Shown here in pieces: positions 1 to 9,561 of a stretch of 50,862 nucleotides of DNA (positions within the stretch are counted from its first letter, which is position 1; every line of letters starts with the position of its first letter). The DNA lies in contig CACIJG010000013.1 in assembly GCA_902586885.1 (NCBI GenBank), positions 1-50,862 of the forward strand, written 5' to 3'. A program made the position numbers and the translations under genes. This DNA comes from an uncultured Alphaproteobacteria bacterium (lineage in GTDB: Bacteria > Pseudomonadota > Alphaproteobacteria > Rhodobacterales > Rhodobacteraceae). A model generated the notes under the pieces. The model had not been told where the DNA came from and made no database searches. It worked only from the letters and a program-made list of their open reading frames with translations.

Positions 1-492
<492 letters not shown>

Positions 493-515
493 ACCGAATT
501 TTAGAGCGAGGAAAC

Positions 516-920
516 ATGTCAGAAAGAATTTCGGCAAGTGTTGTATCAGCAGAAAAAATAGTTCTTCAAGAGGAGGTAGAATCGATACTACTGCCAGGAA
601 TGATGGGTGATTTTATGGTTTTGCCTGATCATGGAGATTGTATAAGTAGTTTAAGGCCTGGTTTTCTGGAAGCGAAGACAAAGAAAAATGAAAAGAAAAG
701 ACTTTTCATTTCCGGAGGAATTATAGAGGTATTAAACAATAATGTTTCTGTATTGGTAGATTCAGCTATTCCTGAAGAGGAGGTTAATTCATCTTTACTT
801 TCAAAGTACATAGAAGAATTAGAACAGAAATTAGGTTCTGAAAGTGTTATAAATAAAGATGATATAGAACTTAGAAAAAGCGACTTTAATGAAGTAATAA
901 AGTCTCTGCAAAATAGGTAA
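516..920 (+). CDS. atpC: ATP synthase F1 epsilon subunit
   Basis: A 134-residue protein of normal length for the epsilon subunit, which forms part of the central rotor stalk and can inhibit ATP hydrolysis. The N-terminal beta-sandwich is recognisable (SAEKIVLQEEVESILLPGM, then GDFMVLPDHGD and a GGIIEVLNNNVSVLVDSA strand pair), and residues from about 90 form the helical hairpin domain. The ATG has a purine-rich GCGAGGAAA just upstream. It follows atpD closely, so it is cotranscribed and probably the last gene of the ATP synthase operon, because the next gene is an unrelated transporter. Sequence conservation is lower than for AtpD, as is usual for this subunit. Confidence 0.95.
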   Translation: MSERISASVVSAEKIVLQEEVESILLPGMMGDFMVLPDHGDCISSLRPGFLEAKTKKNEKKRLFISGGIIEVLNNNVSVLVDSAIPEEEVNSSLLSKYIEELEQKLGSESVINKDDIELRKSDFNEVIKSLQNR

Positions 921-950
921 TAGTGAATATTTCAATTCACAAACTAAGTT

Positions 951-2165
951 TTGTATAAAGACGTAAGAATTTTTTTAATATTTTCTGTAGTCCTAATTGA
1001 TATAATTGGTATAGGGATTATCTTCCCAATTATTCCCGATTTACTTAATGATGTTGGGATATTAAACAACTCCAATGCTGCTTTATGGGGAGGTCTTTTA
1101 GCCTCTTCTTATGCTTTTATGCAGTTTGTTTTTTCACCGTCTATTGGGGTTCTTTCAGATATTTTTGGTAGAAGACCTATACTACTAATAGCTTTATTAT
1201 TTCTTTTTATCGATTACGTTATTATGGGGCTTGCTTCCTCGATAGCTCTTTTGTTTTTTGGCAGATTGGTCGCAGGTGTTGCAGGTGGAACAGTGACTAC
1301 AGCAACAGCATACCTGGCTGATATATCTGAACCTCAAATGAAAAAAAAGAACTTTGCAATTATTGGAGCAGCGTTTGGTTTAGGTTTTATTTTGGGACCT
1401 AGCATCGGAGGAATTTTAGGGGAATTTAATGTAAGGGCACCCTTTTTTATTTCTGCTGCTTTCGCATTGTCAAATTTTTTCTTATGTTACTTTTTTTTGC
1501 CTGAGTCTATAGATCGGAGAAAAAGAAATAATTTTCAACTAGAAAGTCTAAATCCCTTTGCGAGTATCCTCAAAATTACTAAAATAAAATCAATAAGAAA
1601 AATATTTTTTTGTTTTTTCTTAATAGCTTTTGCGAACACAGTATACCCCGCAGTATGGAGTTTCTGGGGAAAGGAAGTTTTTGGCTGGGGTTCAGGAATG
1701 ATTGGTACTAGTCTAGCCTGCTACGGGTTTCTTTTATTTATTGTTCAAGCGTTTGTTATAAGGTTAAATTATATTGATAGACTCTCTACAAGGAGTTTAT
1801 CAACCATTTCTATGGTTTTAGGAATTGTTGCCTTCGTTTCGCTAGGTTTAGTGGATAGTCAGATAATTGTTTTTTGTATTTTGCCAATTGCAGCCATGTC
1901 TGAAATGGTCAACCCATCTCTTAAGGCTTATATGTCCAATGTAACTTCTGACGATAATCAAGGATTACTTCAAGGAATATTGAGCAGTTTAGTTGGTCTG
2001 ACGTCTATCTTAGGGCCTATTTTTATGACCTCTATTTTCAACTATTCCACAACGGCTGGAACAAAATTGTCGCTACCTGGTACGCCTTTCTTATTTGCAG
2101 CTATTCTTTTTATCTTATCCCTAATAATACTAAATATTACTTTAAGTTCTAAGAAACTATCTTAG
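951..2165 (+). CDS. MFS transporter, TetA-like drug:H+ antiporter family
   Basis: A 404-residue integral membrane protein with about 12 hydrophobic segments. The first segment contains DIIGIGIIFPIIPDLL and is followed by the loop GVLSDIFGRRPILL, which is the MFS motif A of the DHA1 (TetA/multidrug) branch; a second conserved block, LGPSIGGILGE, fits motif C of proton-coupled exporters. It probably pumps a small molecule out of the cytoplasm using the proton gradient; the substrate cannot be told, and resistance should not be assumed. The start is TTG at 951: an in-frame stop lies at 945-947 and no ATG occurs in the first 50 codons, so there is no better choice. No good ribosome site is seen. 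The stop overlaps that of prs by four bases. Confidence 0.85.
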   Translation: MYKDVRIFLIFSVVLIDIIGIGIIFPIIPDLLNDVGILNNSNAALWGGLLASSYAFMQFVFSPSIGVLSDIFGRRPILLIALLFLFIDYVIMGLASSIALLFFGRLVAGVAGGTVTTATAYLADISEPQMKKKNFAIIGAAFGLGFILGPSIGGILGEFNVRAPFFISAAFALSNFFLCYFFLPESIDRRKRNNFQLESLNPFASILKITKIKSIRKIFFCFFLIAFANTVYPAVWSFWGKEVFGWGSGMIGTSLACYGFLLFIVQAFVIRLNYIDRLSTRSLSTISMVLGIVAFVSLGLVDSQIIVFCILPIAAMSEMVNPSLKAYMSNVTSDDNQGLLQGILSSLVGLTSILGPIFMTSIFNYSTTAGTKLSLPGTPFLFAAILFILSLIILNITLSSKKLS

Positions 2166-3175
2166 GTAGGATACAATCCCTCGTAAATTGGCTTCAAAGA
2201 CTTTTCACTGAAAAGAGATGAGACCGAGCTTTCATGGGATATATTTAACATTGCTTGTGCCAAAAGAGGTGCTGTAGAAATAATTCTAATTTTTTTGCAT
2301 CTTTTAACTTCCCGGGAAGGTTCTATTGTATCGGTTATAACCATAGAACTCAGGCTTGAGCTACTGATCCTTTTTGTTGCTTGTGCAGAAAGCACTCCAT
2401 GAGAAATATATGCATGAACCGATTTAGCACCGTTTTCTAGCAAAAGTTCCGCTGATTTTATAAGTGTTCCCGCAGTGTCACAAATGTCATCCACTAGTAT
2501 GCAGTTTTTATTTTTAACGTCTCCAATTATCGTCATGGAATTTATTTCTCCAGGAGCTTTTCTTCTCTTGTCGACAACTGCCAGATCAATATTTATTTTT
2601 TCAGCTAGCTCCCGTGCTCTCCCTACTCCTCCCACGTCCGGAGAGACTATCATTAACGATCCATCTCTTGAAAAATGGTGTCTTATATCGATAGCAAAAA
2701 TGGGTGACGCATACAAATTATCTACTGGTATATCAAAAAATCCTTGTATCTGTGATGCATGCAAATCTAATGTCAAAACTCTATTTATCCCAGACTCAGC
2801 GAGGAGATTAGCAACTAGCTTCGCGCTTATTGGTGTTCTGGCCTTTGTTCTTCTGTCTTGTCTTGCATATCCAAAGTAAGGAATTATTGCAGTAATTCGT
2901 TTTGCGCTAGACCTTTTTAGAGCATCAGCGATTATTAATAGTTCCATAAGATTATCATTGGCTGGGTTAGATGTGGATTGAATGATAAACATATCTTCTC
3001 CGCGCACATTTTCGAAGACTTCTACAAAGATTTCTTGATCCTTAAACCGTTCAACTCTAGCTTTAACCAAAGGAATTTTTTCACCTATATGCAATCCAAC
3101 TCTTTTTGATATTGCTTTTGCAAGTAGAATATTAGAATTACCTGATATTATTTTAAGTTTTCCGTTTGAATTCAT
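2162..3175 (-). CDS. prs: Ribose-phosphate pyrophosphokinase (PRPP synthetase)
   Basis: Makes 5-phosphoribosyl-1-diphosphate from ribose 5-phosphate and ATP for purine, pyrimidine, histidine and NAD synthesis. The protein is 337 residues, slightly longer than the usual 310-320, with a short C-terminal tail (KPIYEGLYPT) after the normal SVSSLF ending. Family landmarks are the ENVRGEDMFIIQST segment (residues 55-68), IPYFGYARQDRR (98-109), the TLDLHASQIQGFF block (135-147), SPDVGGVGRA (178-187) and the PRPP-binding VDDICDTAGTL (228-238). It reads toward the MFS gene and is preceded by about 200 non-coding bases, which must hold its promoter, so it is probably transcribed alone. Confidence 0.96.
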   Translation of the reverse strand: MNSNGKLKIISGNSNILLAKAISKRVGLHIGEKIPLVKARVERFKDQEIFVEVFENVRGEDMFIIQSTSNPANDNLMELLIIADALKRSSAKRITAIIPYFGYARQDRRTKARTPISAKLVANLLAESGINRVLTLDLHASQIQGFFDIPVDNLYASPIFAIDIRHHFSRDGSLMIVSPDVGGVGRARELAEKINIDLAVVDKRRKAPGEINSMTIIGDVKNKNCILVDDICDTAGTLIKSAELLLENGAKSVHAYISHGVLSAQATKRISSSSLSSMVITDTIEPSREVKRCKKIRIISTAPLLAQAMLNISHESSVSSLFSEKSLKPIYEGLYPT

Positions 3176-3376
3176 AACTGTAAATTAATCTTAAGGATTT
3201 GATTCTTATCCTATACATTTTTGAATTTTATAAAAGTAAAAGGATTCCAAAATTGTTGTTTTATTTACATTTTGAGCAGAGACTTAGAATCGAACATTTC
3301 TTAAAAAAAATTATTTAATAAACTTTCAATACAATATCAGAACAGATAAATATGACTAGAAACGCATAATTAAATT

Positions 3377-3841
3377 TCAATTGCCAATCTCTGCAATAAC
3401 ATGTGAACGCATATTCTTTTTCGCTACTTTTGTTTCGTGAATACAATTGTTTTTAATAGAAAAGCCAAGTTGATGAACAGTGTTTCTATCTTTGGTAATT
3501 AAATGGTGCCAAGGAGGAAGAGGTTTTTTGTCAGAAACAAGTTTGTAGCTACATGTATAAGGAAGCCATTTAAGATTGATTTTTAAATTTTCCTTAGTCA
3601 AGGACATGCAGTTTTTAACTAGCTCCGTTCTTTTTTCATAATTTTGGCATCTACAGTTACTTAAATTAATTTGAGCACACGCAATATTAGTCAAATATAT
3701 TTTCCTCTCATTTTCCAATTTCAGAAGGCAACATTTCCCACACCCATCGCAAAGTGCCTCCCATTCTATACTACTCAGCTCGTCCAGCGTATACTTTTCC
3801 CAGAAATTATCTCTTAATACTTTGTTTTCTATTTTTTTCAT
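3377..3841 (-). CDS. YcgN/UPF0260 family cysteine-cluster protein
   Basis: A 154-residue soluble protein of the YcgN (UPF0260) family, part of the YkgJ-type CxxCxxCC proteins thought to bind zinc or iron. The core runs from WEALCDGCGKCCLLKL (about residues 26-41) through TNIACAQINLSNCRCQNYEKR, NCMSLTKENLKINLKWLPYTCSY and PPWHHLITKD, matching family order segment by segment. The cluster CxxCxxCC and the four further cysteines are intact. No enzymatic activity is established for the family. It begins 3 bases after the end of ribF and is the last gene of a three-gene minus-strand set HAD phosphatase-ribF-ycgN. Family assignment is confident, function unknown. Confidence 0.85.
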   Translation of the reverse strand: MKKIENKVLRDNFWEKYTLDELSSIEWEALCDGCGKCCLLKLENERKIYLTNIACAQINLSNCRCQNYEKRTELVKNCMSLTKENLKINLKWLPYTCSYKLVSDKKPLPPWHHLITKDRNTVHQLGFSIKNNCIHETKVAKKNMRSHVIAEIGN

Positions 3842-3844
3842 TAT

Positions 3845-4768
3845 TTAAAGTATTTTTAAAATTTCGGAACAGTCTTTATTCATTTGTTTGATCAGCTGAA
3901 TCTCATTATCGAACTTAATTTCCGGACGTAAAAAGTCTACCAAAGAAACAGATACTTTTTCCTCATAAAGTGAACCACTAAAATCAAACATGTAAACTTC
4001 TATGTTTGGATCATTATTTCCGTATGTAGGCCTTAATCCGATCGACGCGGCTCCCTTATATTTTCCTTTATGTTCTCCCGAAAGCACCTCAACAAAAGCA
4101 GCGTAAACCCCATATCTTGGGATTAGGATATCTTTTATTTCTAAATTAATGGTTGGAAATCCCAAATCTCTCCCCCTTTGAAATCCCTTCTGAACCACGC
4201 CCACAATATGATAATTACGGTTAAGTAATTTATTTACTTCTTTGATGGAACCTACCCTTAATTTCTCCCTTAATAGGCTTGAAGAAACTATCTGATCCTC
4301 AAATTTGAAGGCTGGGGCTATAGTCAAGTCAAGTTTCCCTTCAATATTATATTTTCTTAATAATTCTATAGAACCTGCTCTATTTTTTCCAAATCGAAAG
4401 CTTTCTCCAACTACAATATGTTTAATATTTAGCTTTTTGATCAAAATGGTCTCAACAAACTCTTCAGGTCTAAGAGTTGCTAAAGACTGATTAAATGGTA
4501 TTTCAAACAGTACGTCCAAATTTAGGTCTTTTAAAGTATTCATACGCGTTTCAGCATTCATTAGACGGAATCTAGGTTGGTTTTCGTTGAAAAACTGTCG
4601 TGGATGCGGTTCGAAGGTCAGGACTCCAGTATCCAATTTTTTCCCATGATTTTGAGCTAATGATATAACAGATAGGTGGCCTAAATGAAGTCCATCAAAA
4701 TTACCTATTGCAACAGAATAACCTCTCGATTGCCTTGGAATCTTTTGAGTGTCTTTAATTATTATCAT
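3845..4768 (-). CDS. ribF: Bifunctional riboflavin kinase / FAD synthetase
   Basis: Converts riboflavin to FMN and then FAD in the cytoplasm. At 307 residues it has the normal two-domain length: an N-terminal nucleotidyltransferase (FAD synthetase) domain to about residue 185 with IGNFDGLHLGH at 21-31 and GESFRFGKNRAGS further on, and a C-terminal riboflavin kinase domain with the diagnostic GRDLGFPTINLE, YGVYAAFVEV and IGLRPTYGNNDPNIEVYMFDF segments. Starts with ATG; it lies about 110 bases downstream of a HAD phosphatase and 3 bases upstream of ycgN. FAD supply is needed by TrxB and ETF-QO encoded elsewhere in the window. Confidence 0.96.
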   Translation of the reverse strand: MIIIKDTQKIPRQSRGYSVAIGNFDGLHLGHLSVISLAQNHGKKLDTGVLTFEPHPRQFFNENQPRFRLMNAETRMNTLKDLNLDVLFEIPFNQSLATLRPEEFVETILIKKLNIKHIVVGESFRFGKNRAGSIELLRKYNIEGKLDLTIAPAFKFEDQIVSSSLLREKLRVGSIKEVNKLLNRNYHIVGVVQKGFQRGRDLGFPTINLEIKDILIPRYGVYAAFVEVLSGEHKGKYKGAASIGLRPTYGNNDPNIEVYMFDFSGSLYEEKVSVSLVDFLRPEIKFDNEIQLIKQMNKDCSEILKIL

Positions 4769-4879
4769 CTTAAAAATTTACCTATTTTTAATTCTTATAA
4801 AATTATTTTCTGTTTGTATTTTAATGGTCAAATCTTATTAAATTCCCGTATTAACTATGGCCTGTTTTTTTCTTATCAA

Positions 4880-5770
4880 TTATTGAAAAAACTTCATAGC
4901 AAAAGTTGGTTCAATGAAATTATTCTTTAGAAGATATTTTTTAAATCCTTTTTTATCTATAAAGTATGTACGATTTTTTTTGATTAAGAAATCGTTTCTT
5001 AGCAATCCTCCAATAATCAATAATGAGTCAAGCCCTTCAAACCCAGCTCCTTTTATATCTGTATTAATGCCATCACCAACACAAAGAAACTTATTTTTTT
5101 CGAGTTTAATTTTAGTAGAAACGAACTGATAAACTTTTTTGTAAATAGTACTAAAAGGTTTTCCAAGGTAAGTAGTTTGACCTCCCATTTTCTCGTATCT
5201 GTATGCAATTGATCCAGCGCATAACTCTCTCCTGTCACCTATATCCACAACTAGGTCGGGGTTGGAACAAACAAAGGGTAAGCCTTTTCTAATACCTTCA
5301 TACAATAGATCGTTGTAGTTATCCAGGGTGTCTGAAACTGGGTTAAAAGGTTCAGTGCAAACTATTATTTCCGCATCAGCTAAAGTTGCGATTTCAATCT
5401 CTAGTATCCTGTTATAATGTTTGATGTTTTCGAAGACACTATGATTTCTAGTTGCTCCAATATGAAAAACTTTTATTTTTTTTTTGTAATTCGCTCCAAG
5501 AAGTTCAGATGTCAATTCACCTGATGTTAATAAAAAGTCGTAATGAGCTTTATTAATCCCCAGTCTATTAATTTGACTCTCAACTGAATCCCGTGGTCTA
5601 GGTGCATTGGTCACTAGAATAACCATTCCGCCCTTACAACGAAAATTATTTAAAGTTTGGAGAGCCTTCTCGAAACTATTTTTTCCATCATGTAAACATC
5701 CCCATAAATCACAAATTAAGATTTCATAATTTTCTGATATTTCTGAAAATTTATTTAAAAAAGTTGTCAA
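4880..5770 (-). CDS. Class IIA HAD-superfamily phosphatase (TIGR01459-like)
   Basis: A 296-residue HAD hydrolase of the NagD-like class IIA type. Motif I is seen as CDLWGCLHDG (residues 20-29, nucleophile D21), motif II as VTNAPRPR (53-60), motif III lysine in YLGKP (about 201-205), and motif IV as GDGINTDIKGA (232-242); the cap domain lies between motifs II and III. The DxWGxxHDG form of motif I is that of an alphaproteobacterial subfamily often found beside ribF, as here. The substrate is not known; the location suggests a phosphorylated flavin precursor, but this is inference. The most upstream start in frame is TTG at 5770, with GGGAA about 12 bases before it; the nearby ATG at 5777 is out of frame. 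Confidence 0.85.
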   Translation of the reverse strand: MTTFLNKFSEISENYEILICDLWGCLHDGKNSFEKALQTLNNFRCKGGMVILVTNAPRPRDSVESQINRLGINKAHYDFLLTSGELTSELLGANYKKKIKVFHIGATRNHSVFENIKHYNRILEIEIATLADAEIIVCTEPFNPVSDTLDNYNDLLYEGIRKGLPFVCSNPDLVVDIGDRRELCAGSIAYRYEKMGGQTTYLGKPFSTIYKKVYQFVSTKIKLEKNKFLCVGDGINTDIKGAGFEGLDSLLIIGGLLRNDFLIKKNRTYFIDKKGFKKYLLKNNFIEPTFAMKFFQ

Positions 5771-5882
5771 ATGACATTTTCCCGGGAATGCAAATAAAAT
5801 CTTAAGTTTTCTGTTAAATTAATTTTTTTAATAACGCAAGTTAGTATAAGAAACTATTTTTTTTGCTATTTTTAAAAAAAAA

Positions 5883-5929
5883 GTCAATTGACGTATTGAC
5901 AAGATTAATTTCTTGCTTAAATACAAGAA
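5883..5929 (+). promoter_or_regulatory. Candidate groESL promoter and operator-like inverted repeats
   Basis: A perfect sigma70-type -35 box TTGACA lies at 5896-5901, followed after 16 bases by a weak -10 TAAATA (5918-5923). Overlapping the -10 is a perfect inverted repeat TTCTTG-N8-CAAGAA (5910-5929), and just upstream is the 10-base palindrome GTCAATTGAC (5883-5892). There is no CIRCE element (TTAGCACTC-N9-GAGTGCTAA) in the leader, and I do not see a convincing heat-shock sigma factor promoter, so the repeat is an alternative regulator site candidate. This is pattern evidence only. Confidence 0.35.
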
Positions 5930-5988
5930 CGCTACTAGATTGCCAACCTTGAGAGGGAAGCTAATCTTTTAAGTTTAATTTTTTTTTT

Positions 5989-5996
5989 GGAGGAGA
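5989..5996 (+). promoter_or_regulatory. Strong ribosome binding site of groES
   Basis: GGAGGAGA lies 6 bases before the groES ATG and follows a run of T residues. It is the strongest Shine-Dalgarno sequence in the window, where most genes have weak or no visible site, and fits the high expression expected for chaperonins. Confidence 0.75.
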
Positions 5997-6002
5997 TACT
6001 CA

Positions 6003-6290
6003 ATGGCTTTTAAACCTTTGCACGACCGTGTTGTGGTTCGTCGAGTTGATAGTGAAGATAAAACAGCTGGGGGATTAATCATTCCCGATTCAGCTCAAGA
6101 AAAACCGGCTGAGGGCGAAGTGGTTTCTGTTGGATCTGGTGCTAGAGACGATTCAGGCAAAATTATACCCATGGAGCTTAAAGCAGGAGATAAAATTCTG
6201 TTCGGAAAATGGTCTGGAACTGAAGTGAAAATAAACGACGAAGAATTACTTATAATGAAGGAAAGCGATATTTTAGGAATTATTTCTTAA
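6003..6290 (+). CDS. groES: Co-chaperonin GroES
   Basis: The 95-residue heptameric lid of the GroEL folding chamber. It opens with [20 protein letters not shown], continues with the mobile loop [18 protein letters not shown] (residues about 23-40) that docks on GroEL, and ends with the [15 protein letters not shown] strand. Length and all landmarks are standard. It is the first gene of the groES-groEL operon, with 46 bases between the two genes, and is driven from the 230-base leader upstream. Confidence 0.98.
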   Translation: MAFKPLHDRVVVRRVDSEDKTAGGLIIPDSAQEKPAEGEVVSVGSGARDDSGKIIPMELKAGDKILFGKWSGTEVKINDEELLIMKESDILGIIS

Positions 6291-6324
6291 AATATATAAA
6301 ACATAACAACTCAATTAAAGTTAG

Positions 6325-7998
<1,674 letters not shown>

Positions 7999-8018
7999 TA
8001 CTGCTGCTTATCCATTAT

Positions 8019-9089
8019 TTATTCAAGAAGGGAGCTTTTAGCTCCCTTTTTTATTACGTTAATATGCCCCATCTTCCTACCTGAACGAACTTCACTTTTC
8101 CCATATAGATAAAGTTTGGAATTTGTGTGAAATTGTTTCTTTGTGTGTAATGTTCCTATTAAATTATACATGTTTACGTCGGCGTATCTTTCGGGAGACA
8201 AAAGAGGTAGACCCGATATGGCTCTTATATGTTGTTCGAATTGACTTATGTTAGACGCATCCATAGTCCAGTGGCCAGAGTTGTGTACTCTAGGGGCAAA
8301 CTCATTGACATAAAGCTTTTGATTTTTTAGGAAGAACTCAACACCTATCACGCCAATATAATTGAGATTTGACGCTATTTTTTTAGAAATTAAAATCGCT
8401 TCTTGTCTTGTTTCCTTACTGATTTTTGCCGGTACCAAACTTGAAAAAAGAATGCCGCCTTTATGCTGATTCTCAGCTGCTTCAAAGGCTTTTATTTCAC
8501 CTTTTGTATCTCTTGCTAAAATAATAGAAATTTCCTTGTCAAAATCTAAAACCTCCTCTGCTATTGACGGTGGTATTAACTGTTTAGAAAACTTTTGCCT
8601 CAAATCACTATAATTTTTAACTCGGATTTGACCTTTCCCGTCATATCCAAACCTTCTTGTTTTTATAATGAATTGCTTCTTTTTCTTTTTAACTAAAAGT
8701 TCTAGATCAGAGAAATCATCAACTTTATAAAAAGGTGTAGTCCTAATTCCCAAATCAAGTAAAAAGCTTTTTTCAAGAAATCTATCTTGTGCAATTTCTA
8801 GCGATTTGACGGGTGGGTAAATAGTTATCTCTTTCTCTATTTCTCTAAGACCCGATGAGTCTATGTTTTCAAACTCGTAGGTTAAAATATCTAAGGATTT
8901 TGAAAAGTGACGTAATTTATTTTTATCTTTGTAATCACCATTAGTGATTGAGTTTGAAACTTGAGCTGCAGGACAATCGCTTTCAGGGCAATAAATGTGT
9001 ACGTGAAAACCAAGGTCTGCACATGACATAGAGAGCATTCGAGCAAGTTGCCCTCCGCCAATAATACCAATGTTTTTAATTGGGCTCAT
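8019..9089 (-). CDS. purK: N5-carboxyaminoimidazole ribonucleotide synthase (PurK)
   Basis: ATP-grasp enzyme that carboxylates AIR with bicarbonate in de novo purine synthesis. I place the start at the ATG at 9089, giving 356 residues that begin MSPIKNIGIIGGGQLARML, the standard PurK opening; a longer frame adds 12 unconserved residues inside purE. The N-terminal dinucleotide-like GGGQLARM, the ATP-grasp segments (IIKTRRFGYDGKGQ, EEVLDFDKEISII, IGVIGVEFFL) and the VNEFAPRVHNSGHWTMDA block that binds Mg-ATP are all present. The start overlaps the end of purE by 14 bases, so the two are translationally coupled, matching their consecutive reactions. The final codons contain the groEL terminator stem. 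Confidence 0.95.
   Translation of the reverse strand: MSPIKNIGIIGGGQLARMLSMSCADLGFHVHIYCPESDCPAAQVSNSITNGDYKDKNKLRHFSKSLDILTYEFENIDSSGLREIEKEITIYPPVKSLEIAQDRFLEKSFLLDLGIRTTPFYKVDDFSDLELLVKKKKKQFIIKTRRFGYDGKGQIRVKNYSDLRQKFSKQLIPPSIAEEVLDFDKEISIILARDTKGEIKAFEAAENQHKGGILFSSLVPAKISKETRQEAILISKKIASNLNYIGVIGVEFFLKNQKLYVNEFAPRVHNSGHWTMDASNISQFEQHIRAISGLPLLSPERYADVNMYNLIGTLHTKKQFHTNSKLYLYGKSEVRSGRKMGHINVIKKGAKSSLLE
8027..8052 (+). terminator. Rho-independent terminator of groESL
   Basis: The perfect stem AAGGGAGCT / AGCTCCCTT closes on a TTT loop and is followed by a T-rich run, a textbook intrinsic terminator 29 bases after the groEL stop. It lies inside the last codons of the convergent gene purK, where the same DNA encodes the C-terminal GAKSSLLE. 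Confidence 0.88.
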
Positions 9090-9558
9090 CTGCAACTTTT
9101 TTTGTAACTTTCTCGCGCCAATCACTTAGTGACTGTTCACATTTAGGATTTTGCAGACCTAACAACTGTATAGCCAATATAGCAGCATTAAAGGCCCCAG
9201 GCTCTCCAATGGCCATTGTTGCTACTGGAAAACCTCTAGGCATCTGAACTATGGAATATAAACTATCCAAACCCTTAAGAGCAGACGTTTCTATTGGCAC
9301 ACCTATAACTGGCAAAATAGTTTTAGATGCAATCATTCCAGGTAAATGAGCCGCGCCTCCTGCTCCTGCAATAATTACCTTTATTTTCCTTTGAGTTGCT
9401 TTCGAAGCAAATTGATATAAACGGTCTGGAGTCCTATGAGCTGATACAATTTTTTTTTCATAGTCTATTTTAAATTCTTCTAATAAGTCACAAGCAACCT
9501 TCATAGTTGACCAGTCTGATTGACTTCCCATTACTACTGAAACATCAACTTTTTTCAC
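9076..9558 (-). CDS. purE: N5-CAIR mutase (class I PurE)
   Basis: Moves the carboxyl group of N5-CAIR to make CAIR in purine synthesis. The 160-residue protein has the class I signature in order: VVMGSQSDWSTM (phosphate/substrate loop), KIVSAHRTPDRLYQFA, IAGAGGAAHLPGMIA, and MPRGFPVATMAIGEPGAFNAA. The start is GTG at 9558 with AAGAGGTG just upstream. It sits 3 bases from trxB and overlaps purK, which makes its substrate. Confidence 0.96.
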   Translation of the reverse strand: MKKVDVSVVMGSQSDWSTMKVACDLLEEFKIDYEKKIVSAHRTPDRLYQFASKATQRKIKVIIAGAGGAAHLPGMIASKTILPVIGVPIETSALKGLDSLYSIVQMPRGFPVATMAIGEPGAFNAAILAIQLLGLQNPKCEQSLSDWREKVTKKVADEPN

Positions 9559-9561
9559 CTC

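Noticed and set aside
3270-3300. On the minus strand GTTCGATTC resembles a tRNA T-loop.
   Set aside because: The flanking bases do not form the T stem, there is no acceptor stem, D arm or anticodon arm around it, so it is a chance match.
4769-4879. A plus-strand frame of 81 codons (4685-4930) across the ribF-HAD spacer.
   Set aside because: It overlaps both flanking genes antisense, has no ribosome site and no recognisable protein features.
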